A stretch of DNA of 64,000 bases from Treponema sp. (GTDB taxonomy: Bacteria; Spirochaetota; Spirochaetia; Treponematales; Treponemataceae): NCBI GenBank assembly GCA_017935745.1, contig JAGBGX010000012.1:248001-312000 (forward strand), in the 5' to 3' direction. Numbering within the stretch: the stretch's first letter is position 1; the number at the start of each line of letters is the position of its first letter. A program made the position numbers and the translations under genes. Under the pieces are notes generated by a model. The model was given only the letters and a program-made list of their open reading frames with translations, did not search any database and was not told where the DNA came from. Below, piece by piece: positions 41,829-50,855 of this stretch.

Positions 41829-42611
41829 TCAATGACGCCGCTGACCGCTGAATTTCACTTCCCACAGGAACAGCCCGGAAGGCGGAGCGGTAACCCCGGC
41901 GCGGCATCTGCTGCGGCTTTCAAGGATGGCTGCAAAATCCGCGGCGGCCTTTCCCTTCTGCTCAAGCTGAATGAGCGTTCCCGTCACCGAGCGCACCATT
42001 TTCCACAGAAATGCATTTGCCTCTATCTGAAAAACAAGCAGATCAGGATTGTCCGTGTCCCAGCGGAAAAACGCGCTTTCAATAAAACGCCTTGTGGAGC
42101 TGCTTGCATCGCCGGCGGCAGCAAAAGCCGCGCAGTCAAGCTCGCCATGCAGGCAGGCGCACATTCCGTTGAGGACTGCAATGTCAGGACGTCGGTGAAC
42201 GTACCAGCGGTAGCGGCATTCCGTTGCCAGCGGGACTTTTTCTGTCTGAATGAAGTAGCGGTACACCCGGGATGTCGCGCAAAACCGGGCGTCAAATCCT
42301 TTTTCGACCGTGCACGCATGCAAAATCCTGATGTCACGGGGAAGGAGGCTGTTCAATGCGCGGACATATCCTTCCGCAGGAACAGAGTCAAGCGGAGACT
42401 CAAAATTTGCCGCCTGCCCTGCCGCATGCACGCCGCTGTCAGTCCTGCCGCTGCCATGCAGGCGCACCGGGACTTTTATCATTTTCTTCAGGGCTGCCTC
42501 TATTTCTCCCTGGACTGTCCGCGCGGGCTTCCCCTGGCAGCACGAGTCCTGCCGCTGCCAGCCGCAGAAATCAGTTCCGTCATAGGAAACAGTCAGCAGA
42601 ACATTAGTCAT
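41829..42611 (-). CDS. truA: tRNA pseudouridine(38-40) synthase
   Basis: 260 residues from ATG 42611; longer frames run into the upstream gene. The catalytic Asp is in HGSGRTDSGVHA (Asp 58), and the N-terminus is VSYDGTDFCGWQRQ. ANAFLWKMVRSVTGTLIQL is the conserved C-terminal motif. It modifies the anticodon arm of tRNAs. It overlaps the DUF2225 gene by 8 bp. Confidence 0.95.
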   Translation of the reverse strand: MTNVLLTVSYDGTDFCGWQRQDSCCQGKPARTVQGEIEAALKKMIKVPVRLHGSGRTDSGVHAAGQAANFESPLDSVPAEGYVRALNSLLPRDIRILHACTVEKGFDARFCATSRVYRYFIQTEKVPLATECRYRWYVHRRPDIAVLNGMCACLHGELDCAAFAAAGDASSSTRRFIESAFFRWDTDNPDLLVFQIEANAFLWKMVRSVTGTLIQLEQKGKAAADFAAILESRSRCRAGVTAPPSGLFLWEVKFSGQRRH

Positions 42612-43515
42612 CGTCACTGAAGATGTTGCTTGACGAAAGCTCCGCCGACATTTTGTCGTACAGCCCTCTCGCCACTTCGAGAAGCGGGCCCGGCTTTGCC
42701 TTGCTTGACTTTCCAAGCCCGAAAATGCGCGCAATAGCCTTTTTGCTTTCATCAAGCTTCTTCAGCCTGAGCTCCAGATTTTCCCGCTGCCCGTACTTGA
42801 ATTCCAAAAGCCCGCTCAGATAGATGACGCCGTCATAGCCGTAGTTCTTGTCTGTGTCAGGCCCGAAATGGGAAACTGACTCAATGGACTCAATGCGTCC
42901 CGTCTCATTGAGCAGCGTCTGCTGATAGAAAAAAAGCGCCTTGCGGTAAAAAACCTGCGCAATATATCCGTAGTTGTGGCCGGGACAGAGCTTCTCTATT
43001 TCGGTGCACAGCCATGCAAGCCGCAGCGAAATTTCAGCGCGCTTGAATGTGGGGGCATAGGCAATGTCCACGCGCTCATAGCACAGCAGCGCAAAATAGT
43101 ACATTGCCGCGCCGTCATACAGCGTCCGGTCGTCATGCAGGTTGTAATGCGGAAAAATTGTCTGCACTTCCCGGATTCTGTTCTTTTCATCCTGCATGAT
43201 TCTGTCAAAGGAATCGCCGTCCCGTATGTCCTTAAAATCCTTCCAAAAGAACGCGGCAGTGCAGTTCGGGCAGCAGCCGATTTCATAGATAAGCGGATAG
43301 ACAGTTCCGTATTTCTTTGAAGGCTCATAATTGCGGTGAAGCTCGTCAGTCAGATCGCCTGCAATTGTCCGCCCGCCTCCCTGATGCATGACTTCCTGCC
43401 TGAACGCACGGCGGCAGACAGGACAGGTCATATCCTCCTTTGCCCAGTACGAAACTGCGGGCTTCTTCTGCTCCTCGTCCGCAAACACTGCTCTGCCAGA
43501 AATTTTTGACGCCAT
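42604..43515 (-). CDS. DUF2225 domain protein
   Basis: 303 residues with GGAGGAAAGA before the ATG. Paired cysteines in DMTCPVCRRAF and IGCCPNCTAAFFWKDF suggest a zinc site. The C-terminal part is TPR-like helical (YYFALLCYERVDIAYAP and QVFYRKALFFYQQTL). DUF2225 proteins are known from firmicutes and spirochaetes without a settled role. It is between acpS and truA. Confidence 0.85.
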   Translation of the reverse strand: MASKISGRAVFADEEQKKPAVSYWAKEDMTCPVCRRAFRQEVMHQGGGRTIAGDLTDELHRNYEPSKKYGTVYPLIYEIGCCPNCTAAFFWKDFKDIRDGDSFDRIMQDEKNRIREVQTIFPHYNLHDDRTLYDGAAMYYFALLCYERVDIAYAPTFKRAEISLRLAWLCTEIEKLCPGHNYGYIAQVFYRKALFFYQQTLLNETGRIESIESVSHFGPDTDKNYGYDGVIYLSGLLEFKYGQRENLELRLKKLDESKKAIARIFGLGKSSKAKPGPLLEVARGLYDKMSAELSSSNIFSDDD

Positions 43516-43530
43516 TCTTTCCTCCGTCCG

Positions 43531-43911
43531 TCACAGGATTTCAATTACAACGTATGCAACCGCATACTCTTTTTCGTGGCTCACTGAAACATGGACAGCG
43601 CAGTTCTTGCCGCACTTTTGCTCCAGCAGCTTTCCGGCTCTTCCCACAGCCTTCATCTGAGGCCGTTCAGAGCCGCTCCCGGAAATGAACACTTCGTTCA
43701 GGCTGAATCCGCACAGCCCGGTTCCGAGCGCCTTTGAAAAGGCTTCCTTTGCAGCAAAGCGTGCCGCATAGAACTCGCATTTCCGCCGCAGTCCGGATCC
43801 GTGCGGCGCGCGCTCCTGCCCGTTGAAAAACCGGCTGATCAGGGCTTCGCACAGAACCCATTTTTCAAGCCGGGAAACTTTCACTATGTCGCATCCTATG
43901 CCGAAAATCAT
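43531..43911 (-). CDS. acpS: holo-[acyl-carrier-protein] synthase
   Basis: 126 residues from ATG 43911, with GGAGGA just upstream. MIFGIGCDIVKVSRLEKW contains the metal-binding Asp, and FAAKEAFSKALGTGL the second motif. It transfers phosphopantetheine from CoA to ACP. It follows cdaR by 7 bp. Confidence 0.94.
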   Translation of the reverse strand: MIFGIGCDIVKVSRLEKWVLCEALISRFFNGQERAPHGSGLRRKCEFYAARFAAKEAFSKALGTGLCGFSLNEVFISGSGSERPQMKAVGRAGKLLEQKCGKNCAVHVSVSHEKEYAVAYVVIEIL

Positions 43912-43918
43912 GCTCCTC

Positions 43919-44962
43919 CTAGGAAAGCAGCGGAACACGGGATGCCCCTGCGGCAGTGCCGTCCCCCGTTCCTTCGGAAGGCTGCTCCCCGCTTTCCTGC
44001 TCCTGCGTTTCTGTGCTTACTATGGTGAGCGTCAGCACAGAGACACTCTGCTGCGCAATTCTGGCAGGCTTTGAAACTTCAATCTGAACAGGAACTTCAT
44101 ACACCCCGGGAGCCGCAATAAAACCGCAGTCTGCATACGCGCGTATATCAGAGCTGCTGATTTTCTCAATGTCAAGAAGATTTCCTTCAATAACGATATC
44201 AATCCGCGCATCCGGGCCGGAAACAGTGAATCCTTCAGGAAGATTCGTGCAGGAAACAGGAATTCCTTGAAAATCCCTGACAGTGCCTTCCTGGACAACA
44301 GGAACAGAGACACGCACCAGCGATCCGTCGATAACTGAAATATACGAATTCATGTTCACCGGCTTTACTGTCCGCGAAACCGTTTCCTTTGCACCTCCGA
44401 TGTCAACGCTGCCGGCCGAAAGGCTTTCAATATCATCCACCATCGAAGAAGGCCCGCAGACAGTCGCATACGCAGGCTCAAGCTCGGCAGAAAGCGCGCG
44501 ATACCCGTAGGCAGGCTCCCCGAGCACATCGGCCGCAAGCGGAACCGTCTTCACGCTTTTTTTCTGAACCTGAATCTGGACAGAATCAGGCTGGCTGCTG
44601 ATTTCAAGCGGCTCAAGATCGAGCTGAATAATCCGCTCGTCAAGCGCGACATACACAGGAAAGCTGTACAATCCTTCCTTTGCCTGGGAGGAAATGTCCA
44701 CAAACGCGGAAAAGTCGTTCTCCGTAACTGAAGCAATCTGCTCGCGGCGCGTGCGGACTTTCACCCGCACATACTTCATGTTCTCAAGCCCCGAAACAGG
44801 CATCATGCTTCCTTCCGATTTCACTTCAAGCGGAACAGAAAATGTCTTTGAATCAAGCAGGGAAACCTGGTGAAAAAAGTAAATCATGGCGGCAAGCACA
44901 AAGCAGGCAGCCTTCACCGGCCAGTTCTTAGTTGTCTCTTCTAGCAATTGCTTTATGCTCAT
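43919..44962 (-). CDS. cdaR: YbbR-domain protein (CdaR-like)
   Basis: 347 residues. One N-terminal membrane helix (KAACFVLAAMIYFFHQV) is followed by about three YbbR repeats, with segments such as KYVRVKVRTRREQIASV and GIPVSCTNLPEGFTVSG. A low-complexity Glu/Gly tail ends the protein. It overlaps the diadenylate cyclase gene by 35 bp; CdaR regulates CdaA in firmicutes. Confidence 0.85.
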   Translation of the reverse strand: MSIKQLLEETTKNWPVKAACFVLAAMIYFFHQVSLLDSKTFSVPLEVKSEGSMMPVSGLENMKYVRVKVRTRREQIASVTENDFSAFVDISSQAKEGLYSFPVYVALDERIIQLDLEPLEISSQPDSVQIQVQKKSVKTVPLAADVLGEPAYGYRALSAELEPAYATVCGPSSMVDDIESLSAGSVDIGGAKETVSRTVKPVNMNSYISVIDGSLVRVSVPVVQEGTVRDFQGIPVSCTNLPEGFTVSGPDARIDIVIEGNLLDIEKISSSDIRAYADCGFIAAPGVYEVPVQIEVSKPARIAQQSVSVLTLTIVSTETQEQESGEQPSEGTGDGTAAGASRVPLLS

Positions 44963-45755
44963 CGATTGTATCCTCTATAATCTGCTGGTCAGGAGTGATT
45001 TCAAGCTGGCGCTCCAGAATCCGGGTCACCTGCTCCATCGTAAGATCGTAGTGCAGCTTGGAGTCGTAGGCCAGGCTGTACGCGCCAGTCTCCTCGCTCA
45101 CAACAAGGACAACGCAGTCGCTCACTTCGCACAGTCCCAGCGCCGCACGGTGGCGCGTCCCGAACGTCTTCTTTATGTCATACTGCTCGCTGACAGGAAG
45201 AAAGCAGCCTGCCGCAAGGATTTTTCCGCCCTGAATAAAGCAGGCTCCGTCATGCAGGGGCGTGTTATGTCCGAAAATAGTGACAAGCAGGCTTGAAGAC
45301 AAGTCTGCGTTCAGCTTTGTTCCTGTGGACAGGATATTGTCGAGCTTTGTCCGCCGCATAAAGACTGCAAGCATTCCCCGCTTCTGCTTTGAAAGCATTT
45401 CCGCCGCAATCAGCACAGAATCGACATACGAATGCTTTGCACGGCTCCCGAATGTGAACCATTCCGCCTGCCCGAGCTTCAGGAACACTTTTCTCAGCTC
45501 CGGCTGAAACACGATGGCAAAGGCCATCATAAGTCCGGGGGCAATGATGCTGAAAATCCACAGCAGCGTCTTCAGCTGCAAAACAACGGCAACCGCATAG
45601 GAAAGAACGACAAGAATCGCTGCCTTTATAAGCAGCAGGGCGTTTGTCTTTGTTATAATCTGATACGACTTGTACAGCAGGAATGTGAGCACACCTATGT
45701 CGAGCACCGGCCGCACAAAATCATATATCCGCACCAAGACTTCAAACTGATTCAT
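44928..45755 (-). CDS. cdaA: diadenylate cyclase (c-di-AMP synthase)
   Basis: 275 residues. Three N-terminal membrane helices (VLDIGVLTFLLYKSY, LLLIKAAILVVLSYAVAVVL, WIFSIIAPGLMMAFAIVF) precede the DisA_N domain with DGA in LHDGACF and RHR in FGTRHRAALG. It makes c-di-AMP from two ATP. Its start lies within the end of folP, and it is coupled to cdaR. Confidence 0.95.
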   Translation of the reverse strand: MNQFEVLVRIYDFVRPVLDIGVLTFLLYKSYQIITKTNALLLIKAAILVVLSYAVAVVLQLKTLLWIFSIIAPGLMMAFAIVFQPELRKVFLKLGQAEWFTFGSRAKHSYVDSVLIAAEMLSKQKRGMLAVFMRRTKLDNILSTGTKLNADLSSSLLVTIFGHNTPLHDGACFIQGGKILAAGCFLPVSEQYDIKKTFGTRHRAALGLCEVSDCVVLVVSEETGAYSLAYDSKLHYDLTMEQVTRILERQLEITPDQQIIEDTIDEHKAIARRDN

Positions 45756-46572
45756 ATCTAAGGAGTGATTTTAGCACAGCGAAAGTATCTTTACAAGGCG
45801 CAACATCGTGAACCCTGACCATAAACGCGCCCTTCAGAACCGCAAACATGTCAGCGGCAAGCGTTCCGTACAGGCGGCCGTCAGCATCGCGCCCGCAGGC
45901 CTGCCCGATGCATGTCTTGCGCGAAAGGGCCATAAGCACTGGAAATTTCCCGCCGCAAAGGGAGCCGCAGCGCGCAATCAGGGCCATATTCGCCCCGCAG
46001 TCCTTGCCGAAGCCGATTCCGGGATCCACAATGATTTTTTCCCTCCTGATTCCGCACTCCATGGCAAAGGCCGCCCGTGCCGACAGATAGCCGCTCACTT
46101 CGGAAAACACATCGCTGTACGCAGTGTCATTCTGCATAGATGCAGGAATTCCGCGCTTGTGCATAAGAATGACAGGAATCCTTTTTTCCGCGGCAAACGG
46201 GCCGAGCTGCGCATCATCCTCAAGCGCCGAAACATCGTTGAGCATGTCGGCGCCCTCATCAAGCGCGGCCTCCAGCACAGCCTTCTTGCGCGTGTCAACA
46301 GAAATAGGAATGCTGCTCTGCCTCCGTATTTCCCTGATGACAGGAACAATCCGCCTGATTTCCTCCTGCGCCTCCACATACTCAGCGCCCGGCCGCGTTG
46401 ACTCCCCGCCGATATCCAGAATGTCCGCGCCTTCATCAATCAGCGAAAAAGCCCGTTCCGCGCCGCCCCTGCTTCCGCTGAAAAAGCTGTCCGGCGTGCA
46501 GTTCACAATGCCCATGATAAATGCAGGAAGATCCGTCTCGATGCTTCCTGATGCAAGCTCAAGCCGTTTCAT
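45742..46572 (-). CDS. folP: dihydropteroate synthase
   Basis: 276 residues from ATG 46572, overlapping the dxs stop by four bases. The motifs are MGIVNCTPDSFF, DIGGESTRPGA and IPISVDTRKKAVLEAAL, with VDPGIGFGKD in the barrel. It joins p-aminobenzoate to the pterin in folate synthesis. Confidence 0.95.
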   Translation of the reverse strand: MKRLELASGSIETDLPAFIMGIVNCTPDSFFSGSRGGAERAFSLIDEGADILDIGGESTRPGAEYVEAQEEIRRIVPVIREIRRQSSIPISVDTRKKAVLEAALDEGADMLNDVSALEDDAQLGPFAAEKRIPVILMHKRGIPASMQNDTAYSDVFSEVSGYLSARAAFAMECGIRREKIIVDPGIGFGKDCGANMALIARCGSLCGGKFPVLMALSRKTCIGQACGRDADGRLYGTLAADMFAVLKGAFMVRVHDVAPCKDTFAVLKSLLRYESV

Positions 46573-48491
46573 CCGCGTCCAAGCTCCCTTGCGCACCGGG
46601 CAATCTGCTGCGGCGAAAGCCCGGCTTCCTCCAGAATCTGCTCCCGGTTTCCGTTCGGAACAAACCTGTCAGGAAAGGCGAGAACACATGATTTTGCCCG
46701 CGCAGTTTCCGCCGATGTAACAACAAGATGCTCAAGCTCCTGAGAAATGCCGCCGGCCTTTATTCCGTCCTCCACAAACACAATGACGCTGTAACCTTCC
46801 GCAGCTTTCAGAAAATACTGCGTGTCAAGCGGCTTTATAAACCGGAGCGAATAGATGTCTGCCGGCACTCCGTCCATAAGAAGGGAACGGGCGGCTTTCA
46901 GTGTCTCGCTGAAGATGCTTCCCGTGCACACAAGCAGAACGCTTTTTTTCCGTCCGTCCTCTCCTTCAGCGCAGCGGACAGCCAGAGACGGAGCGAACTC
47001 CTCGCACGGTATGAAAAGCCCTCTGCCAGTCTCAACAGGGCTTGAAAACTGCGGAAGCTCAGACGGACAGGTCATTTTCGGCCAGCGGATGATAACAGGA
47101 CTTTCTGTTCCATGAACGGCCCACTCGAGGCACACATCCATATCGCCTTTGCCCGCCACAGAAAGGATGCAGAGGTTCGGAACCGGGCGGAACAGCGCGA
47201 TGTCAAAAATTCCCTGATGCGTCTCTCCGTCCGACGGAACAGCGCCCGCCCTGTCAAGCACAAGGACAGCATGCCTGTTCTGAAGGGCAATGTCCTCTAT
47301 AACCTGATCCACGCTCCGCTGCATGAATGTTGAATAGACAGCGACAACAGGAATAAGCCCGCCGGCCGCAAGCCCGCCCGCAAAGGAGACCGCATGCTCC
47401 TCCGCAATCCCCACGTCAAAAAATCTCCTTGGAAACCTGCGTGAAAAGGCATCCAGCCCCGTTCCCTTGGACATTGCGGCTGTAACGGCAGCAATCCGCC
47501 CGTCCTTTTCCGCCAGCTCCACAATCCTGCTGCTGAACTCCTCGGTGAAGCTCAGCGTGTCGAATTTCTCCACGATGCCGCCGCTTGTGTTGAACGGCCC
47601 GACCCCGTGAAAAACAGACGGATTGTTTTCAGCAGGACTGTATCCTTTTCCTTTCTTTGTAACGACATGAACAACGACCGGCCGCGGAATTTTCTTTGCC
47701 TTTGAAAAGACGCGCTCCATTTCGTCTATGTCATGGCCGTTCAGCGGGCCTGCATACTCAAAGCCGAGATCCACAAACAGGTTGTTTGTAAGGAAAAGCC
47801 CCTTGATTCCCCGCTTGAACCTGAAAATAAGCTTTCCAAGATGGCGGTTGAAATACGGAATCTTATCAACAAGCCTGTCAAGGCGGAACCTGAATCCCTG
47901 GTAAAAATGGGTGAATGTCAGCCGGGACAGATAGCGCGAAAAAGAGCCGACATTCCGGTCTATAGACATCTGGTTATCATTCACAACGACAATCAGGTTC
48001 CGCGCAAGCTGCCCCGCATGGCTCAGTCCCTCAAACGCCATGCCCCCGGTAAGCGCCCCGTCGCCGATAACCGCAACAACCTTCCCTTTTTTTCCAAGCT
48101 GCTCCCAGGCAGCCAACAGCCCCAGCGCGGAGGAAATTGAAGAGGATGCATGCCCCGCATCAAAAAAGTCATGCTCGCTTTCCCTGATTCTGGTAAAGCC
48201 TGAAATTCCGCCCTTCAGCCTGACTGAAGAAAACGCCTCGCAGCGCCCGGTGAGCATCTTATGCGGATAGCACTGATGGCTCACATCCCATACTATGGCA
48301 TCCTGCGGACTGGAAAAGGAGCGGTGAAGCGCAATAGCAAGCTCCACAACCCCGAGGTTGCTTGCAAGATGCCCGCCGTTGCGCCCTACAACTTCGATAA
48401 TCCTGCTGCGCATTTCCCTGGCAAGGGCAGGAAGATCTTTCTTAGGAATTCGCTTCACATCTTCCGGAGAATGAATACTATGCAAAAACAA
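46569..48491 (-). CDS. dxs: 1-deoxy-D-xylulose-5-phosphate synthase
   Basis: 640 residues from a TTG at 48491, supported by AGGAGG 7 nt upstream. The thiamine-binding VIGDGALTGGMAFEGLS, GRNGGHLASNLG at the N-terminus, and the transketolase segment DVGIAEEHAVSFAGGLA are present. First enzyme of the MEP isoprenoid route. Confidence 0.95.
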   Translation of the reverse strand: MFLHSIHSPEDVKRIPKKDLPALAREMRSRIIEVVGRNGGHLASNLGVVELAIALHRSFSSPQDAIVWDVSHQCYPHKMLTGRCEAFSSVRLKGGISGFTRIRESEHDFFDAGHASSSISSALGLLAAWEQLGKKGKVVAVIGDGALTGGMAFEGLSHAGQLARNLIVVVNDNQMSIDRNVGSFSRYLSRLTFTHFYQGFRFRLDRLVDKIPYFNRHLGKLIFRFKRGIKGLFLTNNLFVDLGFEYAGPLNGHDIDEMERVFSKAKKIPRPVVVHVVTKKGKGYSPAENNPSVFHGVGPFNTSGGIVEKFDTLSFTEEFSSRIVELAEKDGRIAAVTAAMSKGTGLDAFSRRFPRRFFDVGIAEEHAVSFAGGLAAGGLIPVVAVYSTFMQRSVDQVIEDIALQNRHAVLVLDRAGAVPSDGETHQGIFDIALFRPVPNLCILSVAGKGDMDVCLEWAVHGTESPVIIRWPKMTCPSELPQFSSPVETGRGLFIPCEEFAPSLAVRCAEGEDGRKKSVLLVCTGSIFSETLKAARSLLMDGVPADIYSLRFIKPLDTQYFLKAAEGYSVIVFVEDGIKAGGISQELEHLVVTSAETARAKSCVLAFPDRFVPNGNREQILEEAGLSPQQIARCARELGRG

Positions 48492-48516
48492 GCCGCTCCT
48501 CCTGAAAAAACGGACA

Positions 48517-48554
48517 CAAAAAAAGACCGCAGTCAGTCTGATGCAACCGCGGTC
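48517..48554 (-). terminator. intrinsic terminator after the 29-residue protein gene
   Basis: On the minus strand GACCGC (48554-48549) pairs with GCGGTC (48530-48525), followed by a seven to eight T-run (complement of A 48517-48524). It lies just upstream of the dxs ribosome site. Confidence 0.8.
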
Positions 48555-48613
48555 TCCGTGAAAAAAGGCCTTTTAAAAGCTCGGCATCCCTGCCTGAAAA
48601 CAGCAAGGCTGTC

Positions 48614-48703
48614 TTACTTGCTCTTATGGCGATTTTTTCTAAGCTTCTTCTTACGCTTATGTGTCGCTATTTTTGCGCGCTTTCTTTTCTTTCCACAAGG
48701 CAC
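48614..48703 (-). CDS. 29-residue basic protein, AURKAIP1/COX24 (mS38-like) family
   Basis: A GTG at 48703 with AAGGAG 7 nt upstream starts MPCGKKRKRAKIATHKR, then KKKLRKNRHKSK and TAA. It is almost entirely Lys/Arg, with the MPCGKKRKR and ATHKRKKxLRKNRHK pattern I associate with the tiny mS38-like proteins of spirochaetes and Bacteroidota that are suspected to sit on the small ribosomal subunit. A terminator follows. Earlier automatic calls often miss it because of its size. Confidence 0.8.
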   Translation of the reverse strand: MPCGKKRKRAKIATHKRKKKLRKNRHKSK

Positions 48704-48755
48704 AGCAGAACTCCTTTCTATAAATAGGTTCTTTCATTATGATTGATTTGAGGAA

Positions 48756-49943
48756 TTAAGTCAAGAGTGAAAGCAGAATTCTGTTTAAAAACAAAATGGA
48801 ATCCTGCGTCAGGGCAAAGCGCGCGGAATTTCCACTGCCGCTCACAGCAAAATGCTCCATTCCCGCCCCGGAAAGCCGCAGCCCAAGATTTCCGTGCCAG
48901 GGCGCAACATCACAAAAAAGCTCCTGGTATTCCCCTGCGCTCACGCCTTCCGCAGTCCGGAGCCCGGTCATAAGGAATTCAAATTCCCGGTCAGCCAGCC
49001 CGATTTCCTCTGTTTCCCGCGGAATCTCCGCCTCCAGAACGCCAGCGCCGCCCTTTTTCCCGCTCCAGAACTGCTCATACGCGCAAATATCGGCGCAGTT
49101 CGTCCACCGCAGGCTTTTTCTGCCATAAACAGTTCCTGTCGCGCCGCTCCCGATTCCCACATAATCCTTCTGGCTCCAGTACCGGCTGTTATGGATGCTC
49201 TTCTTTCCGTTCCGGCAGAAATTTGACACTTCATACTGAAAAAAACCGTTTTCGCTCAGAATGTTCCGCCCTAAAAGCCACTGGGAATCAGCCTCGTCCC
49301 CGCTGAAGCTGACTGTGCCGCTGCGTATGCTCCGGCTAAGCGGCGTTCCCTCTTCCACAGTAAGCGTATACAGGGAAAAATGATCCGGCGCAAAGGAAAG
49401 CATTTTCTCCAGTGAACGGCGGAATTCGCTCCCGGACTGCCCGGGAAGCCCGGCAATGGCATCAAGGCTCAGCTGTCCGCTCCAAGCTTCCCGGACTAGC
49501 TCCAGCGCCTCCTCTGCCTGGCGCGCACTGCAGTTCCGCCCGGCTTCTCGCAGCGGAGCATCATTCAGTGACTGGATGCCAAGCGAAAGCCGCGTCACAC
49601 CGCCGTCCTGCGCGGAAAAAAGCTTTTCCGCCGTAACGGACTCAGGATTCATTTCCATGGTGACTTCTTCCGGCTGTGCGCCCGTCTTCACGCAGGAAGA
49701 GAGCAGCCCCTTCAGCAGGCATGAAATCTGCCGCGCAGAAAGAAGGCTCGGAGTTCCGCCGCCGATATAGATTGTCTTCCAGCTTTCAATGCCAAGCCGC
49801 TGCGCATAAAATGACGCTTCGTTCAAAAGGCACTCAACATAGCGGTCTTCCACGGCTGAAGTTTTCGGAATGCTGAAAAAGTCACAGTAGGCGCACTTTT
49901 TTGTGCAAAACGGAATATGGACATACAGCCCGGCGGAATTCAT
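48756..49943 (-). CDS. hemW: HemW-like radical SAM protein (heme chaperone family)
   Basis: 395 residues. The cluster motif is IPFCTKKCAYCDFFS (about residues 11-25), the SAM-binding IYIGGGTPSLLS follows, and MEMNPESVT and SLGIQSLND are the family motifs. Such proteins are annotated as coproporphyrinogen oxidases, but HemW members handle heme. It follows the signal peptidase gene by 6 bp. Confidence 0.9.
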   Translation of the reverse strand: MNSAGLYVHIPFCTKKCAYCDFFSIPKTSAVEDRYVECLLNEASFYAQRLGIESWKTIYIGGGTPSLLSARQISCLLKGLLSSCVKTGAQPEEVTMEMNPESVTAEKLFSAQDGGVTRLSLGIQSLNDAPLREAGRNCSARQAEEALELVREAWSGQLSLDAIAGLPGQSGSEFRRSLEKMLSFAPDHFSLYTLTVEEGTPLSRSIRSGTVSFSGDEADSQWLLGRNILSENGFFQYEVSNFCRNGKKSIHNSRYWSQKDYVGIGSGATGTVYGRKSLRWTNCADICAYEQFWSGKKGGAGVLEAEIPRETEEIGLADREFEFLMTGLRTAEGVSAGEYQELFCDVAPWHGNLGLRLSGAGMEHFAVSGSGNSARFALTQDSILFLNRILLSLLT

Positions 49944-49949
49944 GGCAGG

Positions 49950-50645
49950 CTAATACAGCTTCATCCTGTTGAACGGAAACGCCTGCCACAAAACACGTCC
50001 CCTGACAGCAGACGACTTGACCGGGCCGAAGACTCTGGAGTCAAGGCTTTCTATGCGGTTGTCAGCAAGAACAAAGTACTCGCCCGGCCCGAGCGTACTG
50101 ACCGCAAGCTCGCCCGAGCATCCCATTCCGTCCCATTCGGCAGGAACTGAATAAATGCGTATGTTATACGGCTTTGACGCAAGCTCGAATTCCGTCAGAA
50201 ACTGCTGCTGCCCCGCAGGCTTCACATAGAGGACAAAATCCTTCATATAATAGGAATCGCCCGGAAGCGCAACAACACGCCGTATCAGGTTTTTCCCCGT
50301 CATGCGTCCATTCACTCCGAACGGAGCATATTTCTGCAAGGTGAAAAAGCGCACGGCAGTATTTGCAGCCGACTGAAACAGCGAAAGCCGCTCTCCGTCC
50401 AGCCGTGAAAGATAGACAATCTGGCCGCGCAGCGGACTGCGCAGGAACGGACAGACAAAGACAACTCCGCCCTTTGACACATCCGTTTCCATCGAGGCTG
50501 TATCCGTAAAGACAGAAAACAGGATACAGTGCAAAAAAAGCGAAATAAAGACAAAAACTGAAACCACAAGAACAACAGCGCGCGCAAGCTTCGTCTGCTG
50601 CTTTTTTTTATATTCAAAGGAATAGTCCCCGACATTCTGCTTCAT
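49950..50645 (-). CDS. signal peptidase I-like protein (S26 family) with atypical active site
   Basis: I choose ATG 50645 (231 residues), because a promoter (TTGATA-17-TATCAT) lies inside the longer frame to 50723 and ends 6 nt before it. One membrane helix spans about 21-45. The catalytic Ser is in TASMETD (Ser 51), and RRVVALPGDS and FVLADNRIESLDSR are the box C-E motifs. The general-base lysine position (IKR in E. coli LepB) is Arg (IRR, Arg 122), and the usual SMxP proline is Glu-Thr. It may be a divergent or inactive peptidase. It is divergent from smpB. Confidence 0.8.
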   Translation of the reverse strand: MKQNVGDYSFEYKKKQQTKLARAVVLVVSVFVFISLFLHCILFSVFTDTASMETDVSKGGVVFVCPFLRSPLRGQIVYLSRLDGERLSLFQSAANTAVRFFTLQKYAPFGVNGRMTGKNLIRRVVALPGDSYYMKDFVLYVKPAGQQQFLTEFELASKPYNIRIYSVPAEWDGMGCSGELAVSTLGPGEYFVLADNRIESLDSRVFGPVKSSAVRGRVLWQAFPFNRMKLY

Positions 50646-50651
50646 GCGCGT

Positions 50652-50680
50652 ATGATACATCAAATTCAGCTTCATATCAA
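50652..50680 (-). promoter_or_regulatory. promoter abutting the signal peptidase start
   Basis: Minus-strand TTGATA (50680-50675), 17 bp, TATCAT (50657-50652), then GCGCGT read as ACGCGC-type six bases to ATG 50645. No Shine-Dalgarno. Confidence 0.6.
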
Positions 50681-50842
50681 GGCTTGCAGGAATGAGATGC
50701 ATGGCTGAAAAAATCTGTATCATTCATGCATTTCTGCTGTTATTATACTGGGAAACCTCTAAAGACTGCAGCTTTTAGAGGCATCTTTGAAAAATGCGAT
50801 GTTTCATTCCGTTCAGTTGAAACAATTTGCAAAAGAATGTAC

Positions 50843-50848
50843 TATAAT
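50843..50848 (+). promoter_or_regulatory. -10 box of smpB, 7 nt before its start
   Basis: A perfect TATAAT at 50843-50848 is followed by seven bases and ATG 50856. The nearest -35-like hexamer, TTGAAA at 50817-50822, has a long 20-bp spacer. Confidence 0.55.
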
Positions 50849-50855
50849 TATAAGC

